Assembly (NCBI GenBank): GCA_035510775.1
Contig: DATKGP010000008.1
Span: forward strand, 1-39,638
DNA length: 39,638 nt
Origin: DATKGP01 sp035510775
GTDB taxonomy: Bacteria; Patescibacteriota; UBA1384; 2-12-FULL-50-11
Reading direction: 5' to 3'
Shown here: positions 30,108 through 37,925 of the stretch, in pieces
Layout of the letters: every line of letters begins with the position of its first letter
How positions within the stretch are numbered: the stretch's first letter is position 1
Notes under the pieces: generated by a model
Seen by the model: only the letters and a program-made list of their open reading frames with translations
Database searches by the model: none
Told to the model about the DNA's origin: nothing
Made by a program: the position numbers and the translations under genes

Positions 30108-30580
30108 TTGTCCTACAAATAGTCCTGGCTCTAATTTTAGTGCCGATTGCCCAGGGACCCTTGGCTATCTGGCAGAGCTGGGGCGGGCCGAACATTATAA
30201 TAGTAGTCACCTGGCTGATTGTCTGGCTCTCCGATCGGGAGCACGGCCTATATTGGGCGGTTATTGCCGGGCTACTTCTGGATTTATTGGGTTTTACGGT
30301 TTTTGGTTTGTGGACGGCCACTCTAGTCGGATTGGTTCTTCTGATTGACTATCTTAAAATGCGGTTTTTTGAAGCCTCGTCGGTTATTCAAGCGGTCTTC
30401 GTCCTGATGCTTGCCCTGGTGGTGCAAGAGGTAATATTCTATTTAGCCAGCCTCCAAATCAATAGTTATTATGCCCTAATTAGTATTGCTTCCAGTGCTA
30501 TTTTGGGAGCGATACTCTATTATTTGTTGGCCGTGCGGATGCGGCTCTTTTTGCGCTGGGCCGGGCGGTGGCTAGCATGA
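30104..30580 (+). CDS. mreD: Rod-shape protein MreD
   Basis: A 158-residue hydrophobic protein with about five membrane segments, in the usual place between mreC and PBP2. The stretch GLYWAVIAGLLLDLLGFTVFG corresponds to the conserved MreD core in sections. Sequence conservation of MreD is low, so the call leans on topology and position. Confidence 0.85.
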   Translation: MIVLQIVLALILVPIAQGPLAIWQSWGGPNIIIVVTWLIVWLSDREHGLYWAVIAGLLLDLLGFTVFGLWTATLVGLVLLIDYLKMRFFEASSVIQAVFVLMLALVVQEVIFYLASLQINSYYALISIASSAILGAILYYLLAVRMRLFLRWAGRWLA

Positions 30581-32547
30581 TCAAAAAACTTTTCGCCTGG
30601 TTGAAAAAATCCCCAACTCGTCCCGGTGACACCGGTCTCTTCGATCCGTATCTACCGGTAACTAGTTTGAAGCCGTTAAGTGCCGATTATCGCACTAACG
30701 AGCTCGAAGAACCTTCCGTGGCTGATCAGAGCCTCCCAGAAGAGGAGATTGCCAAGGGCGATAATTTCTTAGCTTTCAAATTAATTGTCGCGGTAATCCT
30801 AACGGTTTTCTTGGTTCGACTGGTGGTTTTGCAGATTTCTCAAGGCCAGGCCAACTACGCCTTGGCCGAAGGCAACCGCTTGAAAACTGAACTAGTGCCG
30901 GCGCCAAGAGGACTAATTTATGACAAAAACGGCGTCGCCCTGGTTCAGAACGTTCCTAGCTTCGCCGTCGGGTTTCAAGTCGCCGATTTGCCGAAAAAAG
31001 CCGATCGGCCAGCCTTGTACGCCCAAATCGGAGCGGTTCTGAATCTCGATGCCAAGTCCGTCGAGCAGAAAATTACTGGCGTCCAGAACGAAGATGTGGC
31101 GGTATTGCTCGACGGCCTAACTCGTGATCAGGCTCTGACCTACGAACTTCGGGTTAATGGCATTACCGGCATCGAGGTAGTGACTCAAGCGGCTCGTCAG
31201 TACTCGTCGATGCCCAGTACCGGCCAGATTCTGGGATACGTTGGCAAAATTAACGCCGACGAAGAGAAGGCTCGGCCGGAGCTTCTGCCCAGCTCGACGA
31301 TTGGCAAAAGCGGTCTGGAGCAGTCATATGACCAATATCTGCAGGGCATCTCCGGTGCCGAAACGATTGAGGTCGATTCACAAAACCACGCCGTTCGCTC
31401 GGTCAGCAGCAAGCCGGCCGAACCTGGTAAATCGCTTATCTTGAGTTTGGATTCGAAACTTCAAGCCGTCACCGCCCAAGCCTTGAGCGAGTCAATCCAA
31501 AAGAGTGGGGCGGTTAATGGGGCGGCAGTGGCGATTGATGTCCGAACCGGCGACGTTTTGGCTTTGGTTAGTATTCCTGATTTTGATGCCAATGCCTTTG
31601 CCGACCCGACCAAACAAGCCGAGCGACAGCAGATTCTGACCAACCCGGACTCGCCGCTACTCAACCGGGCGATTGCCGGCCAGTACCCGTCCGGCTCGAC
31701 CATCAAGCCGGTTTATGCCAGCGCCGCCCTGGCTGAAAAAGTTATTTCTCCAACAACCAAAATTGACACTTCAGCCGGTAAAATCGTGGTTGGAAACTGG
31801 ACTTTTAGCGACTGGAAGACTCATGGCATCGCCGATGTCAAGCAAGCTATTGCCGAGAGTAATAACATATTCTTTTATACTATCGGCGGTGGCAACGGTC
31901 CGATTGGCGGCCTGGGCGTATCCAGGTTGGATAAGTATCTGACGAAGTTTGGTTTTGGCAAACCGACCGGTATCGACATTGTTGGCGAGGCTTCCGGACT
32001 GGTGCCGACGCCAGACTGGAAACAAAAAACCCAAGGTTCGGCCTGGTATCTTGGCGACACCTACAACCTATCAATCGGCCAGGGGGACTTGCTGGTGACG
32101 CCGCTGCAAATGGCCAACGCCACCGCCACTATCGCCAACGGCGGGACGATATATGCCCCCAAGCTCGTCAAAACCATTCTCAACAACGACGGCACAGTCG
32201 ATAAACAAATCAGTCCGCGAATTACCCAAACTAATGTTGTTGGCGATGACGTTCTCTCAACGGTACGTGATGGTATGCGGCTGACTGTCACTGGTGGTTC
32301 TGGCCGATCGTTAAACGATTTGCCCATCCCTGTGGCCGCCAAGACTGGTACCGCCCAGTTCGATATCGCCAAGGTTAAGACCCACTCGTGGTTTACGGCC
32401 TTCGCACCCTACGGCAACCCAGAAATCGCCGTGACGGTCATTGTTGAGGGTGGTGGTGAGGGCTACGCCGTGGCTGCTCCGGTCGCCAAAGATATGCTGG
32501 AACAGTATTTCAACCTGCCTCTAACGCCGATAGTGCCGGCGCCGTAA
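30577..32547 (+). CDS. mrdA: Penicillin-binding protein 2 (class B transpeptidase)
   Basis: A 656-residue class B PBP. A cytosolic N-terminus of about 60 residues precedes a membrane segment (FLAFKLIVAVILTVFLVRLV, about 64-83), then the dimerisation domain with RGLIYDKNGVALVQN, and the transpeptidase domain with SxxK (STIK, S373/K376), SxN (SNN near 428) and KTG (near 589). It crosslinks peptidoglycan during elongation with MreBCD. The ATG at 30577 overlapping the mreD TGA is preferred over a GTG three codons earlier. rodA, its usual glycosyltransferase partner, is not in the window. Confidence 0.94.
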   Translation: MIKKLFAWLKKSPTRPGDTGLFDPYLPVTSLKPLSADYRTNELEEPSVADQSLPEEEIAKGDNFLAFKLIVAVILTVFLVRLVVLQISQGQANYALAEGNRLKTELVPAPRGLIYDKNGVALVQNVPSFAVGFQVADLPKKADRPALYAQIGAVLNLDAKSVEQKITGVQNEDVAVLLDGLTRDQALTYELRVNGITGIEVVTQAARQYSSMPSTGQILGYVGKINADEEKARPELLPSSTIGKSGLEQSYDQYLQGISGAETIEVDSQNHAVRSVSSKPAEPGKSLILSLDSKLQAVTAQALSESIQKSGAVNGAAVAIDVRTGDVLALVSIPDFDANAFADPTKQAERQQILTNPDSPLLNRAIAGQYPSGSTIKPVYASAALAEKVISPTTKIDTSAGKIVVGNWTFSDWKTHGIADVKQAIAESNNIFFYTIGGGNGPIGGLGVSRLDKYLTKFGFGKPTGIDIVGEASGLVPTPDWKQKTQGSAWYLGDTYNLSIGQGDLLVTPLQMANATATIANGGTIYAPKLVKTILNNDGTVDKQISPRITQTNVVGDDVLSTVRDGMRLTVTGGSGRSLNDLPIPVAAKTGTAQFDIAKVKTHSWFTAFAPYGNPEIAVTVIVEGGGEGYAVAAPVAKDMLEQYFNLPLTPIVPAP

Positions 32548-32584
32548 AAACCAAGCTTAAATTCAGTTGAGATCGGCCATAATA

Positions 32585-32668
32585 TTTTGTATATTCTCAC
32601 AAAGTTTATGCAAAATATTCTCAAAAATGTCCTGAATCTCTAGACATTTAACGGCATTTTTGTAAGAT
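32585..32668 (+). promoter_or_regulatory. Promoter/operator region of the CdaR-like gene
   Basis: Two direct repeats ATATTCTCAnAAA (32591-32603 and 32615-32627) are spaced 24 bases apart. AAATGTC (32625-32631) and GACATTT (32643-32649) form an inverted repeat, and TAGACA (32641-32646) with TAAGAT (32663-32668, spacer 16) form a likely promoter. The inverted repeat overlaps the -35, so autoregulation is plausible. Confidence 0.45.
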
Positions 32669-32718
32669 ACTACTAAGGTACTGGCAGATATAAAAATTTA
32701 CAGGAGGTTAATAAAAAA

Positions 32719-33876
32719 ATGTCACCATTTTTAATAAAAGAACTACACGAGCAGGTCAAGCGCGTAGTGTCACGCAAGATTGCCCTGACCGATCAGTTCG
32801 GTACCCCAATGACCGGCGTCAATGATTTTTCTAAAATCAAACAATTTGCTTTCGAGGAAAGCCCCAGCCAGGATCGCGAAAGCCTAACAATCGTCGACCA
32901 GCCGGACCTACGAGGCATCCCAATCTACTACGATGAGCAGCTGGTGGCGGTAGTTGTCGCCCAGTTCCCGGCCGAAGATATTCAGACCCGGCAGATTATT
33001 ACTAGTTTGGCGGAACTGATTATTCAACAGTTTATGGCCATGCACAAACCTCGCCCGGATGCTGTCGATTTGTTGTTGACCCGGCTGATTTATCGGCCGC
33101 AGACTATTGATCATGACGAACTTGGCCAGACCCTTTCCGCGCTTGGCTACAGTCTCGACCTTCACCGCTCGGCGATTATCATCGAGCTTAAGGGGTTTTG
33201 GGATAACTATCTTCAGACAATCGGCGAACCGCAGGCGGAGAAGCGCAGCCTAATCGCCGCCAAGAAAAATGACATCGAACGCAGCCTAAATAGCTTCTTT
33301 AGCAAAAACCAAGACAATATTATTGGTTACGTCGGTGGCAATCACTTCTTGGTGTTGAAAGATTTAACTTCAACCGACTACCAAAAATTTGTCGCCCTGA
33401 TGAAGAGCCATTACAAAGAGATTGTCGGCTCACTGAAGAATGTCTACATAAGTGAGGTTACCACCGGCATCGGCTCGCCGACCAACACTCCCGGCGGTTT
33501 GGTCGCTTCAATCGAAGAGGCCAAACAGGCGCTAGAAATCGGCAGCCGGCTCTTTAGCGTTGACGCCGTCTATCAAGTTGACAACCTCGGCGTGTTGCCG
33601 TTGATAATTTCTAGCACCACTCGTCAAAAGCAAGATTTCGCCTCTCGTCTTTTGAGCGATCTAGACGATCCGGAACTGCTGGAAACTTTGGAAGTATTTC
33701 TCAAGGCCAATCTGAACTTAACTCAAACGGCGGCCAAACTTAAAGTCCACCGCAATACCGTTATATATCGACTCGATAAAATTTCCGAGACCATTAACCG
33801 CGACCCACGGGAGTTCGTCGACGCCGTCGAGCTTTACCTGGCTCTGACTTTTCTCAAAGTCTTCCCCGGTCGTTAG
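32719..33876 (+). CDS. CdaR/PucR-like transcriptional regulator
   Basis: A 385-residue protein. An N-terminal ligand-sensing region (about 1-120, with VAVVVAQFPAEDIQ) of the diacid-recognition type is followed by a middle GGDEF-like linker domain (about 150-290) and a C-terminal PucR-type helix-turn-helix (about 325-380, LNLTQTAAKLKVHRNTVIYRLDKI). Relatives in other bacteria activate sugar-diacid or purine catabolism genes; no such genes are nearby, so the ligand is unknown here. AGGAGGT lies 10 bases before the ATG, within a leader of about 45 bases. Its TAG overlaps the stop of the convergent receiver gene by 4 bases. Confidence 0.8.
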   Translation: MSPFLIKELHEQVKRVVSRKIALTDQFGTPMTGVNDFSKIKQFAFEESPSQDRESLTIVDQPDLRGIPIYYDEQLVAVVVAQFPAEDIQTRQIITSLAELIIQQFMAMHKPRPDAVDLLLTRLIYRPQTIDHDELGQTLSALGYSLDLHRSAIIIELKGFWDNYLQTIGEPQAEKRSLIAAKKNDIERSLNSFFSKNQDNIIGYVGGNHFLVLKDLTSTDYQKFVALMKSHYKEIVGSLKNVYISEVTTGIGSPTNTPGGLVASIEEAKQALEIGSRLFSVDAVYQVDNLGVLPLIISSTTRQKQDFASRLLSDLDDPELLETLEVFLKANLNLTQTAAKLKVHRNTVIYRLDKISETINRDPREFVDAVELYLALTFLKVFPGR

Positions 33877-34283
33877 GCGGCGAACCGTTTATCGACGATG
33901 CTGACCAACTCGTCAGGAGTGTGGTAGGACTTGACGAGGTAGTCTACTGCCCCGAGCGACAAGGCCAGCTGACGGTCTTTATCGGTCTGTTCGCTACCAA
34001 GGTTGGTCAGGACAATCACTGGAATGTCGCGGGTGTCGGCTCGAGCCTTGAGGCGTTTCAAGATTTCAAAACCGTTTATCCCTGGTAGCAGGATGTCGAG
34101 CAAAATTAAATCAGGAACATCGCCGGCCTTTTTCAGGGCTTCTTGGCCATTTTCCGCTACCTCTAACTCGAAACCGGACTCTTCAAAGGCCTCTTTATAG
34201 AGGTCGAGCAGTAGCGGCTCGTCCTCGACCAAGAGGATGGTCTTTCTAGATTTCTTGACCTTAGCACTTTTGATGTTAGGCAT
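33873..34283 (-). CDS. Receiver-only response regulator
   Basis: A 136-residue protein made of one REC domain with a short basic N-terminus. Conserved sites are the acidic pair E20/D21, phosphoacceptor D63 in LLDILLPG, T93 and K118. There is no output domain, so it must signal by protein contact. The kinase gene ends one base upstream and its last codons supply AAGGAGA for this start, so the two are one operon and likely partners. Confidence 0.92.
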   Translation of the reverse strand: MPNIKSAKVKKSRKTILLVEDEPLLLDLYKEAFEESGFELEVAENGQEALKKAGDVPDLILLDILLPGINGFEILKRLKARADTRDIPVIVLTNLGSEQTDKDRQLALSLGAVDYLVKSYHTPDELVSIVDKRFAA

Positions 34284-34284
34284 A

Positions 34285-35904
34285 CTATCTCCTTGCTAGT
34301 TTGGCGTCCGCTTCCGGGAAGACGACTCTAAACGTCGAACCCCGATGCGGCCGCGATCTTACATTAATCCTTCCGCCTTGCTTTTCAACGAAAGATTTTA
34401 CAATAAACAAACCCAAGCCAGCGCCTGACTCCCGACTTCGGTGAGCGCTGTCGGTTCGGCGAAACTTGTCGAAGATTGTCTCTTGGTCGTGACCGCTAAT
34501 GCCGACACCGGTATCTGTCACTTCAACGATAACATCGCATTCGCCGGTTAGTCTATTGGTTCGCGAGAAACGGCGAACCGTCACTCCGCCTCGGTTGGTG
34601 TACTTAATAGCGTTTTCAATTAAATTGGCGAAAATCTGTTCAATTCTAACCGGGTCACCTAGAATTGTGATTTTGTCGCTTGGTTCGTTCAAGGTTAGAA
34701 ATAGTTTTTTGGCCTCGGCCTTGAGCCGCAGATCGGTCGCGACCTTTTTCAAAACCGGGTAAATAAGCATCGGCTGAATGGAAAACCTTAGCTGCTCTTC
34801 TTCAAAATGAACCACTTGTAGCAAGTCTTCGGCTAGCTTAACCAGGCGATCACTGGCCAGAGTGGCCTGTCTTAGATAATTTTGGTGTTTTTCGCTCAAC
34901 TGCTCGCGGTTTTTTTCAATCAGGCTCAGATAACCCTTTACCGCGGTAATCGGGGTTCGTAACTCGTGGGTGGCGATGGAGATGAATTCGTTCTTGCGCT
35001 GCTCCAACTCTTTGAGCTTGGAAACATCTCTGACAATACAGATGGTTTGCTCGAGTTCGTTTTGGTCATTGAAGAGAAACGAGCCAGAAACACTTACCCA
35101 AATTTGGTGGCGAGACTTGGTAGCAATCTGAAATTCTTGGCCGAAAACTGCCCGCCCATCAACCGGCGATTGGTTGGTTGCCAGGGTTTTTAGCCAATCC
35201 GGTGAGTCACTTCGACGAAAAACCTCTTTGTAGGGTCGAGAAGTTGCTTCGCGCGGCGAGAAGCCGGTAATGTGCTGCATCGGCCGATTCCAGTTTTCCA
35301 CCGACAGATTTCTGTCAAGAATCATCAGCCCCTCGCTTAAATGCTGGGTGACGGCTTTCAGGCGGTCATTCTGGGTCGACAGAGTCCGGTTGCTCTGATC
35401 CGAGTGATGACGTAAATTTAACAAAGCCTGGACGGCTTCAAGGAAACGGATCTCTCGAGGCTCGAGGGGTTTGGAGGTAAAAAAACTGATGTGATAGTGG
35501 CAGGTTGAGGAATCTGCCTGAAGTAAATATAGATAACGCAAAAAAATCGGTCGGTGTTTGGAGGTCAGCCGCAGGCTTATTCTCGATTGAGCCACCTCCC
35601 GGCCTTTGGCGGCCTGGTTGACCTTGCTAATCAGCTTTTTTTCTTCGGCTCTCGGCAGCGATGAATAGATCAGCGAATCATCGCTTTGGTCAAAGATGGC
35701 GATGATTTCGGCCGGAAAAAAGTGGTTAAAAATGGTTCCAATCCGGCTACAGAGCTGCCGGTCTGTATCGGTTTCTTGGCTTAGAAGCTCGATTATTTCA
35801 AACCTATTAATATCATCTCGAATTTCGTCTGAATAAGAGCCGCTCAATTTCTGCAGCCACTGTTCCCAAACAGCGAGGTAATTACTGGTCGTCGATTTAG
35901 CCAT
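34285..35904 (-). CDS. Soluble PAS histidine kinase
   Basis: A 539-residue kinase with no membrane segment. Residues about 40-165 look GAF-like, 175-290 are a PAS domain (LSEGLMILDRNLSVENWN, WVSVSGSFLFND), then a HisKA domain with the phospho-His at 313 in ATHELRTPI, and a HATPase domain with NLIENAIKYT, DTGVGISG and GAGLGLFIV. It should autophosphorylate and pass phosphate to the receiver encoded next. The ATG at 35904 is preferred over a GTG eight codons earlier; TACTAT (35914-35919) ends 9 bases before it. Confidence 0.92.
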   Translation of the reverse strand: MAKSTTSNYLAVWEQWLQKLSGSYSDEIRDDINRFEIIELLSQETDTDRQLCSRIGTIFNHFFPAEIIAIFDQSDDSLIYSSLPRAEEKKLISKVNQAAKGREVAQSRISLRLTSKHRPIFLRYLYLLQADSSTCHYHISFFTSKPLEPREIRFLEAVQALLNLRHHSDQSNRTLSTQNDRLKAVTQHLSEGLMILDRNLSVENWNRPMQHITGFSPREATSRPYKEVFRRSDSPDWLKTLATNQSPVDGRAVFGQEFQIATKSRHQIWVSVSGSFLFNDQNELEQTICIVRDVSKLKELEQRKNEFISIATHELRTPITAVKGYLSLIEKNREQLSEKHQNYLRQATLASDRLVKLAEDLLQVVHFEEEQLRFSIQPMLIYPVLKKVATDLRLKAEAKKLFLTLNEPSDKITILGDPVRIEQIFANLIENAIKYTNRGGVTVRRFSRTNRLTGECDVIVEVTDTGVGISGHDQETIFDKFRRTDSAHRSRESGAGLGLFIVKSFVEKQGGRINVRSRPHRGSTFRVVFPEADAKLARR

Positions 35905-36026
35905 CTGTTTTAGATAGTATAATCCCACCCGTCAGGAAAACTAGCCAAGAAACAGGCATTATCGCCACTTTTCAGGTTAAGAAAATTGTAGGATGTTACA
36001 AATTGTGTAAATATTGCCAGCGGCTC

Positions 36027-36054
36027 TTGACAGAGTCAGTGGCTTTGTTAAAAT
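36027..36054 (+). promoter_or_regulatory. greA promoter
   Basis: A perfect TTGACA (36027-36032), 16-base spacer, TAAAAT (36049-36054). Transcription from about 36061 gives a leader of about 160 bases. Confidence 0.75.
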
Positions 36055-36060
36055 TTCTAT

Positions 36061-36200
36061 GTAATTTGCGCCGAGGGCAAATGCGAACATGGTGTCTGAA
36101 AGTCAGGCACGAGATCAACGGAAGGTTACTCACTCCAAGGGCAGGGAAGGTCGAGGGGTTGGAGCATATAGGTACGGCGCGTAAACATTGCCAGATTTTT
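36061..36200 (+). ncRNA. Structured greA leader
   Basis: GCGCCG near 36068 pairs with CGGCGC near 36176 to close a domain of about 110 bases. Inside are GTGTCTGA-AAG-TCAGGCAC (about 36092-36110) and CTCCAA/TTGGAG (about 36134-36165). A TGCCA/TGGCA hairpin follows (about 36187-36204), then AAGGAG before the ATG. It may be a cis-regulatory element or a separate small RNA. It does not match the riboswitch classes or the SRP RNA core that I can recall. Confidence 0.45.
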
Positions 36201-36220
36201 GGCATAACTAAGGAGAAGAA

Positions 36221-36682
36221 ATGACAAAAAAAGAGATTCTTATTACCTCGGAGGGGCTTCAAAAATTAGAAGCCGAACTCAAGGAGCTGACCGAGGTCAA
36301 GCGGCCGGAGGTTGTCGGTCGAATTAAGACCGCCAAAGAGCTGGGCGATTTGAGCGAGAACGCCGAGTACGTGGCGGCTAAAGAAGACCAGTCTTTTATC
36401 GAAGGCCGAATTCAAGAAATTGAGCAGACACTCAAGTATATTAAGGTTGCCGATAACCACGCTGCCAATGTTATTGGGGTTGGTTCACAGGTAAAAATCG
36501 AGGTCGAGGGCGACCAAGACTCTTTTGAAATCGTCGGAGCAACCGAATCTGATCCAGCTCACGGCAAAATCTCTCTCGATTCCCCAGTTGGTCGAGCCTT
36601 GCTCGGTCACAAGCCCAAAGATGTCGTGCCGGTACAAACCCCGGACGGCTCGGTCGACTACAAGATTCTGCAGGTTTCCTAA
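36221..36682 (+). CDS. greA: Transcription elongation factor GreA
   Basis: A 153-residue protein with the N-terminal coiled coil (LITSEGLQKLEAELKELTEV, then GRIKTAKELGDLSENAEYVAA carrying the acidic tip region in LGDLSENAEY) and the C-terminal FKBP-like domain (GKISLDSPVGRALLGHKPKD). It rescues backtracked RNA polymerase by stimulating transcript cleavage. AAGGAG lies about 5 bases before the ATG. The long structured leader suggests control after transcription initiation. Confidence 0.95.
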   Translation: MTKKEILITSEGLQKLEAELKELTEVKRPEVVGRIKTAKELGDLSENAEYVAAKEDQSFIEGRIQEIEQTLKYIKVADNHAANVIGVGSQVKIEVEGDQDSFEIVGATESDPAHGKISLDSPVGRALLGHKPKDVVPVQTPDGSVDYKILQVS

Positions 36683-36684
36683 CT

Positions 36685-36713
36685 CTGGCAAGCTAGGTAA
36701 GACCTGGTAAACT
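36685..36713 (+). promoter_or_regulatory. serS promoter (near-leaderless)
   Basis: CTGGCA (36685-36690), 17-base spacer, extended -10 TGG-TAAACT (36708-36713), 9 bases before the ATG at 36723. Confidence 0.5.
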
Positions 36714-36722
36714 GGTCTTAGG

Positions 36723-37922
36723 ATGATTTCTCTTGAATTAGTCAGGCGCAGCCCAGATTTGATAAAAGAATCTTTGCGTAAACGCAACGAAAACGCTTCG
36801 GTTGTTGATCAGTTGCTATTAATCGATAAAAAAAACCGAGAGCTACTACTTAAACAAGAGACCCTGCAGGCCAAGAAAAATCTTCTGGACAAAACTGCCG
36901 GTGCCAACCGTCAGGAACAGACCAAGCTAAAAGAAGAATTGCGTTTACTCAAAGAAAAAATTTTCCGCTTGCAAGAGCAGGATCTTGCCGGTTTGTTGGC
37001 GCAGTTGCCGAACGTGGTTGTAGAAGATGTCCCAGGCGGCCGCGACGCGCGTGATAATAAAGTCGTTGAAACTATCGGCAAGGTCGAAAAACGCGCCGGA
37101 TTGTCACACGAGGAGCTGATGATTAAGCACGACTGGCTAGATTTGGAAACAGCCGGGGAATTTTCTGGCTCACGTTTTCGCTATTTGAAAAATCAGGCGG
37201 CCTTGAAACATATGAAACTGATGAATTTGGCAATCGAACATGCCGTCGAAAATGGCTTTAAATTCATCATTCCGCCGACGATGGCTCATGCCAAAACCAT
37301 GCAAGCGACCGGGTTTTTCCCTCGTGGTATCGAAGAGGCTTACAAAGTTGACGAAGATTCTTATTTGGCTGGCACCTCCGAGCCGATGTTGCTGGCTCTA
37401 TCTGCCAACAAAAAATATCTTGCTAAAGACTTGCCGATTCGCCTAGTTGGCTTCTCGACTTGTTTTCGTCGGGAGGCCGGTTCGTACGGCCGCGACGTTA
37501 AGGGAATGTTTAGGGTTCACCAGTTCGACAAGGTCGAGATGGTTTCGGTCGTCTCGCCGGAAGATTCGGCCAAGGAGCACGAATTTCTAGTTTCCTTGCA
37601 GGAAAGTTTCGTCAAGAAGTTTGACCTGCCGTATCAGAAAGTTCTGCTTTGTGCTGCCGACCAGAGCCATATCGCTGCCAAGCAGTTCGACCTAGAGACT
37701 TGGTTTCCTTCCCAGCAAAAATACCGCGAGACCCACTCTTGCAGTAACTGCCTCGATTATCAGGCGCGGGAACTGAAGATAAAAGTCGTCGGCAAGGACG
37801 GCGAACCGATTCTAGCCCATACCCTCAACGGTACTCTGGCGACCGAGCGATTACTTTTGGCCGTCATCGAGAACAATCAGAATCTCGACGGTGAGGTGAC
37901 TTGGCCGAAAATTTTGAAATAA
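36723..37922 (+). CDS. serS: Seryl-tRNA synthetase
   Basis: A 399-residue class II synthetase. The N-terminal tRNA-binding coiled coil (about 25-100) is followed by the catalytic core with FIIPPTMAHAKTMQATG, YLAGTSEPMLLAL, motif 2 STCFRREAGSYGRDVKGMFR, THSCSNCLDYQARELKIK and motif 3 HTLNGTLATERLLLAVIEN. It is slightly shorter than usual (about 420-430), and the C-terminus ends soon after VTWPKILK. It charges tRNA-Ser. secA starts 3 bases after its stop. Confidence 0.95.
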   Translation: MISLELVRRSPDLIKESLRKRNENASVVDQLLLIDKKNRELLLKQETLQAKKNLLDKTAGANRQEQTKLKEELRLLKEKIFRLQEQDLAGLLAQLPNVVVEDVPGGRDARDNKVVETIGKVEKRAGLSHEELMIKHDWLDLETAGEFSGSRFRYLKNQAALKHMKLMNLAIEHAVENGFKFIIPPTMAHAKTMQATGFFPRGIEEAYKVDEDSYLAGTSEPMLLALSANKKYLAKDLPIRLVGFSTCFRREAGSYGRDVKGMFRVHQFDKVEMVSVVSPEDSAKEHEFLVSLQESFVKKFDLPYQKVLLCAADQSHIAAKQFDLETWFPSQQKYRETHSCSNCLDYQARELKIKVVGKDGEPILAHTLNGTLATERLLLAVIENNQNLDGEVTWPKILK

Positions 37923-37925
37923 TAA

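Noticed and set aside
36061..36200. SRP RNA or a c-di-GMP-I riboswitch in the greA leader
   Set aside because: The SRP apical core with its GGAAGC-type loop and the conserved c-di-GMP aptamer blocks are both missing, although the phrase AGGGCAAA is similar.
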